Part shown: one piece after another, positions 60,284-64,000 of the stretch
Layout: every line of letters begins with the position of its first letter
Position numbering within the stretch: the stretch's first letter is position 1
Assembly (NCBI RefSeq): GCF_024054565.1
Contig: NZ_JAMXLR010000077.1
Coordinates: 186,001-250,000 of the forward strand
DNA: 64,000 nucleotides
Reading direction: 5' to 3'
From: Aeoliella straminimaris
Lineage (GTDB): Bacteria > Planctomycetota > Planctomycetia > Pirellulales > Lacipirellulaceae
Notes under the pieces: model-generated
The model's input: the letters and a program-made list of their open reading frames with translations, nothing else
What the model was told of the DNA's origin: nothing
Database searches by the model: none
Program-made: the position numbers and the translations under genes

Positions 60284-60823
60284 ATGGCAGAGCCCCAGTC
60301 ACCCTTCGACGAGCCCGATGACGTCGCAGTAGAGTTGTCTACATCGGGCGATAACGAGTCCTCGGACGAATTGCCGCCGCGCAAGTACAGTTTCATGATC
60401 CTCGGCGTCATGCTGTTCGTGTTGGTGTGGGTGCGCGAGTTTACTGGCATGGCACCCCAAGTGGTCATGGGCTGTGCGGTCGGCGTATTTCTCGTCTGGA
60501 TATATATTCATCTTCACTGGTTCGTCCTTTTACCGAACCAGCCTTCGGTGGCACGTAACGGGACGGAACTCGAAGATATTCCGGGCCTGGGTTCCGCATC
60601 CTATGTCAGCACGGTGGACCCCAACTCGATTGCAAGCGAGCAGTCCGAGCAGCATCGCATGCTTGCCCGAGTGGCTCGTCGGGGGCAAGCCATGCTCTTT
60701 CTGGGGATGCTGGTCGGTATCTGGTCAGCTTACTTTGTGCCGCTGGGCCTCGTCGGGTTAACGGTGCTTGTGGTGGGACTCTTTCTCATTTCCGTTGTGA
60801 TAGGCAGGGCGATCGAGGGTTAG
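60284..60823 (+). CDS. Membrane protein of unknown function
   Basis: 179 residues with about four hydrophobic segments (FMILGVMLFVLVWVRE, MGCAVGVFLVWIYIHLHWF, MLFLGMLVGIWSAYFVP and VGLTVLVVGLFLISVVIG). An acidic N-terminus (PFDEPDDVAVELSTSGDNESSDE) and a polar loop between helices 2 and 3 complete it. No family recognised. It lies between the clpC terminator and the mla operon; the 207-bp gap to mlaE suggests a separate unit. Confidence 0.7.
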   Translation: MAEPQSPFDEPDDVAVELSTSGDNESSDELPPRKYSFMILGVMLFVLVWVREFTGMAPQVVMGCAVGVFLVWIYIHLHWFVLLPNQPSVARNGTELEDIPGLGSASYVSTVDPNSIASEQSEQHRMLARVARRGQAMLFLGMLVGIWSAYFVPLGLVGLTVLVVGLFLISVVIGRAIEG

Positions 60824-61030
60824 AGCACGTTCCTCATTGCTGTATAAGCCGTGAGAGAGGTAAGACGCGTCTCAGTGATGGCACACCCCCTGCTAGCACT
60901 CGCATAACTTTGCGCAACCGTTAAACTCTACTCAAGCCGCACGGTCTGGTGCGACGAAATAGAACCTGAAGGCCTGCGCGTGCGCGCGAGGTGTTCAGGT
61001 CGCGACTCCCCCCAACGCGAAACACTTTTC

Positions 61031-61891
61031 ATGTCCACTGGATCCGCTAGCATCGATCGTCGCCCTCCCGGTTTTTTTGGCCGGTTGTCCGAGGGGGTTG
61101 CCGACATTGGCGAAATCACCCTGGCGTGGGTCGAATCGGTGGGCGACATCACGCTGTTTGCCTGGCAAACGTTTGCCTGGATGGTGACGCGGCTACCCCG
61201 CAAGGACACGTTGGTATTTGCGTTCTACCAGATTGGTGTCCGCAGTCTGCCCGTCGTGGCGCTTACTGGCACCTTTATTGGCATGGTGCTGGCGGTGCAG
61301 TCTTACTCGCAGTTCCGTGCGTTCGGCCTTGAAACACAACTTGGCGCGGTGATCAACCGCTCGATGTTCCGCGAACTTGGTCCCGTGCTGGCGGCCACCA
61401 TGCTGGCCGGTCGGGTGGGCAGTTCCGTGGCGGCCGAACTTGGCACCATGCGCGTTACCGAGCAGATTGATGCCCTGGTGGCGATGGGTGCGAACCCGAT
61501 ACGGTATCTGGTGGTGCCGCGATTCCTGGCCTGCCTGTTCATGATTCCCTCGCTCACCATCATGGCGGTGTTCATGGGCGTGGTGGGTGGTGGATTCTAC
61601 TGCACTTACGTGCTGAATGTCGACTCGTTTTACTACGTCAACAACGCCCGCTACGCCGACGCCAACTGGGATCTGCTGTACGGCGTGTTCAAAAGCGTCT
61701 TCTTTGGCGCCGCAATCGCCATTTTGAGCTGCTATCGTGGCTTTAACTGCTTGCCCGGTGCCGAAGGCGTGGGGCGGGCATCGACCGCGGCCTTCGTGCA
61801 GTCGTTCGTCGTGATTCTGGTGCTTGATTTACTGCTGAGCATCGCGCTGGATAATGTCTATTACTTCATCTGGCCGGAGTACGCAGTATGA
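61031..61891 (+). CDS. mlaE: MlaE-type permease of the lipid asymmetry ABC transporter
   Basis: 286 residues from the ATG at 61031 (MSTGSASIDRRPPG); an upstream ATG at 60980 is possible. MlaE/YrbE motifs: GTFIGMVLAVQSYSQFRAFG, NRSMFRELGPVLAATMLAGRVGSSVAAELGTMRVTEQIDAL and MGANPIRYLVVPRFLA, with five to six hydrophobic segments. Its stop overlaps mlaF as ATGA. It moves phospholipids between the membranes. Confidence 0.95.
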   Translation: MSTGSASIDRRPPGFFGRLSEGVADIGEITLAWVESVGDITLFAWQTFAWMVTRLPRKDTLVFAFYQIGVRSLPVVALTGTFIGMVLAVQSYSQFRAFGLETQLGAVINRSMFRELGPVLAATMLAGRVGSSVAAELGTMRVTEQIDALVAMGANPIRYLVVPRFLACLFMIPSLTIMAVFMGVVGGGFYCTYVLNVDSFYYVNNARYADANWDLLYGVFKSVFFGAAIAILSCYRGFNCLPGAEGVGRASTAAFVQSFVVILVLDLLLSIALDNVYYFIWPEYAV

Positions 61892-62754
61892 GCGAGTCGC
61901 ACAGCAACGCACGAGCCGACGACAACGGCACCCTGATCGCCGCCCGCGATTTGACCGTCCGCTTTGGTCGGCAGAAGGTGCTGCGCAATATCACGCTGGA
62001 AGTTCCCCGTGGGCAGACATTGGCCATCATCGGCGAGAGCGGTTGTGGCAAGACCGTGCTGCTCAAATCGCTGATCGGCCTGGTGCGACCGACCGGGGGG
62101 CACGTCGCGTACGACGGTCAGCAGATCGACACGCTGAATGACAAGGAGCTGACCGCCCTGCGGACGCGTTATGGATTCGTGTTTCAGAACGCGGCGCTGT
62201 TCGACAGCCTGACCATTGCCGACAACGTGGCGTTTCCGCTGCGAGAGCATCGCCGCATCGGGCAGGAGGAGGCCTATCATCAGGTCCGCGACGCCCTGGC
62301 CATGGTGGGACTGCCCGCCAGTGTGATGGTCAAACGCCCGGCGGAACTGTCGGGCGGCATGCGCAAGCGCGTTGGCTTGGCGCGGGCGATCATCATGGAG
62401 CCGGAAATCCTGCTGTACGACGAGCCGACCACGGGGCTCGATCCAATCATGAGCGACGTGATCAACGAATTGATTATCCGCACTCGCGAGCAAGCGGAAG
62501 TGACAAGCATTGTCGTGACGCACGACATGACCAGTGCATTGAAGCTGGCCGACCGCATCGTCATGCTGTATCCCCTGGCACGGCTGGGGCAAGAGCAATC
62601 GCAGATCATCTTCGACGGCACGACCGACGAGATCGAGCGGTGCAAAGACAAACGCGTGGCGCAGTTCCTGCGAGGCGAAGCAGGCGAACGCCTGCAGGAA
62701 ATGCGCGATAGCCACGAATCCTCACGCATGCACACCGCCTTGCAAGACCGGTGA
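61888..62754 (+). CDS. mlaF: MlaF-type ABC ATPase
   Basis: 288 residues. Walker A GESGCGKT, Q-loop FVFQNAALFDSLT, signature LSGGMRKRVGLARA, Walker B ILLYDEPTTGLDP and H-loop VVTHDM. It powers the MlaE permease. The start ATG overlaps the mlaE stop. A C-terminal Arg/Glu-rich helix is longer than in E. coli MlaF. mlaD starts 17 bp later. Confidence 0.95.
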   Translation: MSESHSNARADDNGTLIAARDLTVRFGRQKVLRNITLEVPRGQTLAIIGESGCGKTVLLKSLIGLVRPTGGHVAYDGQQIDTLNDKELTALRTRYGFVFQNAALFDSLTIADNVAFPLREHRRIGQEEAYHQVRDALAMVGLPASVMVKRPAELSGGMRKRVGLARAIIMEPEILLYDEPTTGLDPIMSDVINELIIRTREQAEVTSIVVTHDMTSALKLADRIVMLYPLARLGQEQSQIIFDGTTDEIERCKDKRVAQFLRGEAGERLQEMRDSHESSRMHTALQDR

Positions 62755-62771
62755 GCACGGAGTAAGCGACC

Positions 62772-63932
62772 ATGGACGAACGTAGAATGCAACGTCGGGT
62801 GGGTTGGGTGGTGCTGTTTACCATCACCTTCCTGGGCATTTTGCTGGTGATCAACAACCCGGCAGCCTCGCCGTTTGGCAGTCGCGGGTACGAGTTCGAG
62901 ATCGATGTGCCCAGCGCCCCTGGCGTGGCCATTAACACTCCCGTGCGTAAGGACGGTGTGCTGGTGGGTCGGGTGTCGGGGCTTGAGTGGACGGCCACGG
63001 GCGTACGGCTGAAGGTCCGCATCAACCGCGATGTGGTCATCTACGAGAACGACCAACCGCAAGTCGAGCCCTCCAGCATCTTCGGCGATGCGGTGGTCAC
63101 GTTCACGCGCAAGCCGGTGCTCGACGACCCCGACACTGGCGCCATGCAGCAACCGACCCTGCCCGGGGACAATCGCAAACCAATCCTCGCCGGTTCGGTG
63201 GTCGAAGGGCAGGTGACCGACGACCCGCTGACAGCCATTACCAAGCTGAATCAGAACCTGGGCCCCTCGATCGAAAAACTGGGCGAGGCGGGCGAAAAGG
63301 TGGCCATTCTGGCCGACAAGATGAACCAGGCGATCGGCGACGACATCAGCGGCACGCGGATCAGCCAGGTGCTCGACGAGGCCACCCTCACGCTACAGGA
63401 CTTCCGCCGTACCACGAACAACTTCGACCAACTGCTGGCCGACAACGAGCTGCGGGGACAGTTGGCCGACGCCCTGCGGGAGTTCCCCGGCTTGATGACC
63501 GATGCCCGCGGTACGCTGCAACGCGCCGGACAGACGCTCGCCAACTTCGACCAGGTAATCGGCAGCGCCGATCGTAACCTGCAGAACATCGAGGGACTGA
63601 CCGCTCCCTTGGGCGAGCGAGGCGAGGAGATCTCCGACCTGTTAATCTCGGCCATCGACAACCTCGACATCGTGATGAAGGACATGTCGCGATTCGCCGC
63701 TTCACTGAACAAGGGCGAGGGACTCCTGGGACGGCTGGTCCGCGACAAGAAACTCAGCAACGACGTCGACCTGCTGGTGCGCAACGCCACGGTACTGGTC
63801 TACAATGTGAACGAACGGGTGCGTGTCGACCTGGAACCGATCCTGTACAACGCGAGAGTCTTCACCGACAAGATCGCCCGCGAACCGGGACGCATTATCG
63901 GCGGTGCACTGAATCCCAGCATCGTGAAGTAG
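62772..63932 (+). CDS. mlaD: MlaD-type MCE-domain protein
   Basis: 386 residues, longer than E. coli MlaD (about 180). N-terminal membrane helix (VGWVVLFTITFLGILLVI), one MCE domain (YEFEIDVPSAPGVAINTPVRKDGVLVGRVSGLEW...), then a long helical C-terminus with repeated coiled segments (LGEAGEKVAILADKMNQAI, LGERGEEISDLLISAIDNLDIVMKDM). The MCE ring carries lipids across the periplasm; the long helical tail resembles that of mycobacterial and plant MCE proteins. Last complete gene of the window. Confidence 0.93.
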   Translation: MDERRMQRRVGWVVLFTITFLGILLVINNPAASPFGSRGYEFEIDVPSAPGVAINTPVRKDGVLVGRVSGLEWTATGVRLKVRINRDVVIYENDQPQVEPSSIFGDAVVTFTRKPVLDDPDTGAMQQPTLPGDNRKPILAGSVVEGQVTDDPLTAITKLNQNLGPSIEKLGEAGEKVAILADKMNQAIGDDISGTRISQVLDEATLTLQDFRRTTNNFDQLLADNELRGQLADALREFPGLMTDARGTLQRAGQTLANFDQVIGSADRNLQNIEGLTAPLGERGEEISDLLISAIDNLDIVMKDMSRFAASLNKGEGLLGRLVRDKKLSNDVDLLVRNATVLVYNVNERVRVDLEPILYNARVFTDKIAREPGRIIGGALNPSIVK

Positions 63933-64000
63933 CGTCCAGCGACGCCGATCCGAGTGCAGTTGGCACCGCATAGCCGACGAGCTACGCCTCGTCCGCGAAA
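63933..64000. other. 68-bp tail after mlaD
   Basis: No gene start or terminator seen before the window ends. Confidence 0.4.

Overview
The window is about 60% GC, gene-dense bacterial chromosome. It looks like Planctomycetota, most likely order Pirellulales (for example Lacipirellulaceae). The evidence is: exported proteins with a C-terminal PEP-CTERM anchor (VPEPGS), dockerin-like EF-hand pairs of the 'DFNRDGLVDLADYTVWRN' style and an N-terminal LEPLEDRRVL signal; an SHD1-repeat protein; a lysine-rich histone-H1-like protein; a eukaryote-type UDP-sugar pyrophosphorylase; and Gram-negative envelope genes (lpxB, mlaEFD). The assignment is inference from gene content. No rRNA, tRNA, CRISPR array, prophage or transposase gene was recognised.

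Layout. 1-9.3 kb: a BlaI repressor and BlaR1/M56 sensor-protease pair (the latter cut by the window edge), a PEP-CTERM protein with a clear terminator, ruvB, a PrsW-like membrane protease, two tandem alpha/beta hydrolases and an SHD1 protein. 9.4-16.7 kb: ruvA, a DUF433/DUF5615 toxin-antitoxin-like pair, ruvC, a small membrane protein flanked by a perfect inverted repeat, cysS (duplicated C-terminus), ispF, a membrane protein and metK. 16.7-17.4 kb is non-coding and rich in short repeats. 17.4-28.6 kb: a secreted dockerin/LEPR-XLL protein, a TAXI-type binding protein, an M19 dipeptidase, then UAP1-like pyrophosphorylase, CYTH phosphatase, MFS transporter, lpxB, site-2 protease and an SGNH-like protein on the plus strand. 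28.9-41.8 kb: histone-like protein, mrp, a regulator with a ruined ATPase domain, secreted PEP-CTERM/dockerin and FG-GAP proteins, a Tyr-rich exported protein, two tandem TlpA-like thioredoxin proteins, a serine hydrolase, an MBL protein and an NAD-dependent epimerase.

41.8-48.6 kb is the most interesting stretch: the SOS mutagenesis cassette imuA-imuB-dnaE2, split between imuB and dnaE2 by a GxxExxY (PDDEXK-like) gene embedded in a tandem array of about 232-241 bp units built from ATCCGCG words and hairpins. 48.8-64 kb: a DPP-IV-type peptidase, DUF72, ruvX, a lipase-like hydrolase, manC, a MITE-like palindromic element, thiE with an N-terminal extra domain, a membrane/TPR protein, a stand-alone Clp N-domain protein just ahead of clpC, and the mlaE-mlaF-mlaD lipid transport operon.

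How the genes work together: RuvA, RuvB and RuvC form the Holliday-junction resolvasome but are spread over 8 kb with unrelated genes between them. ImuA, ImuB and DnaE2 form the translesion mutasome. LpxB, MlaEFD and ManC serve the outer envelope. Exported PEP-CTERM/dockerin proteins are planctomycete surface or matrix proteins. At least five different short dispersed or palindromic repeat families sit in the intergenic regions.
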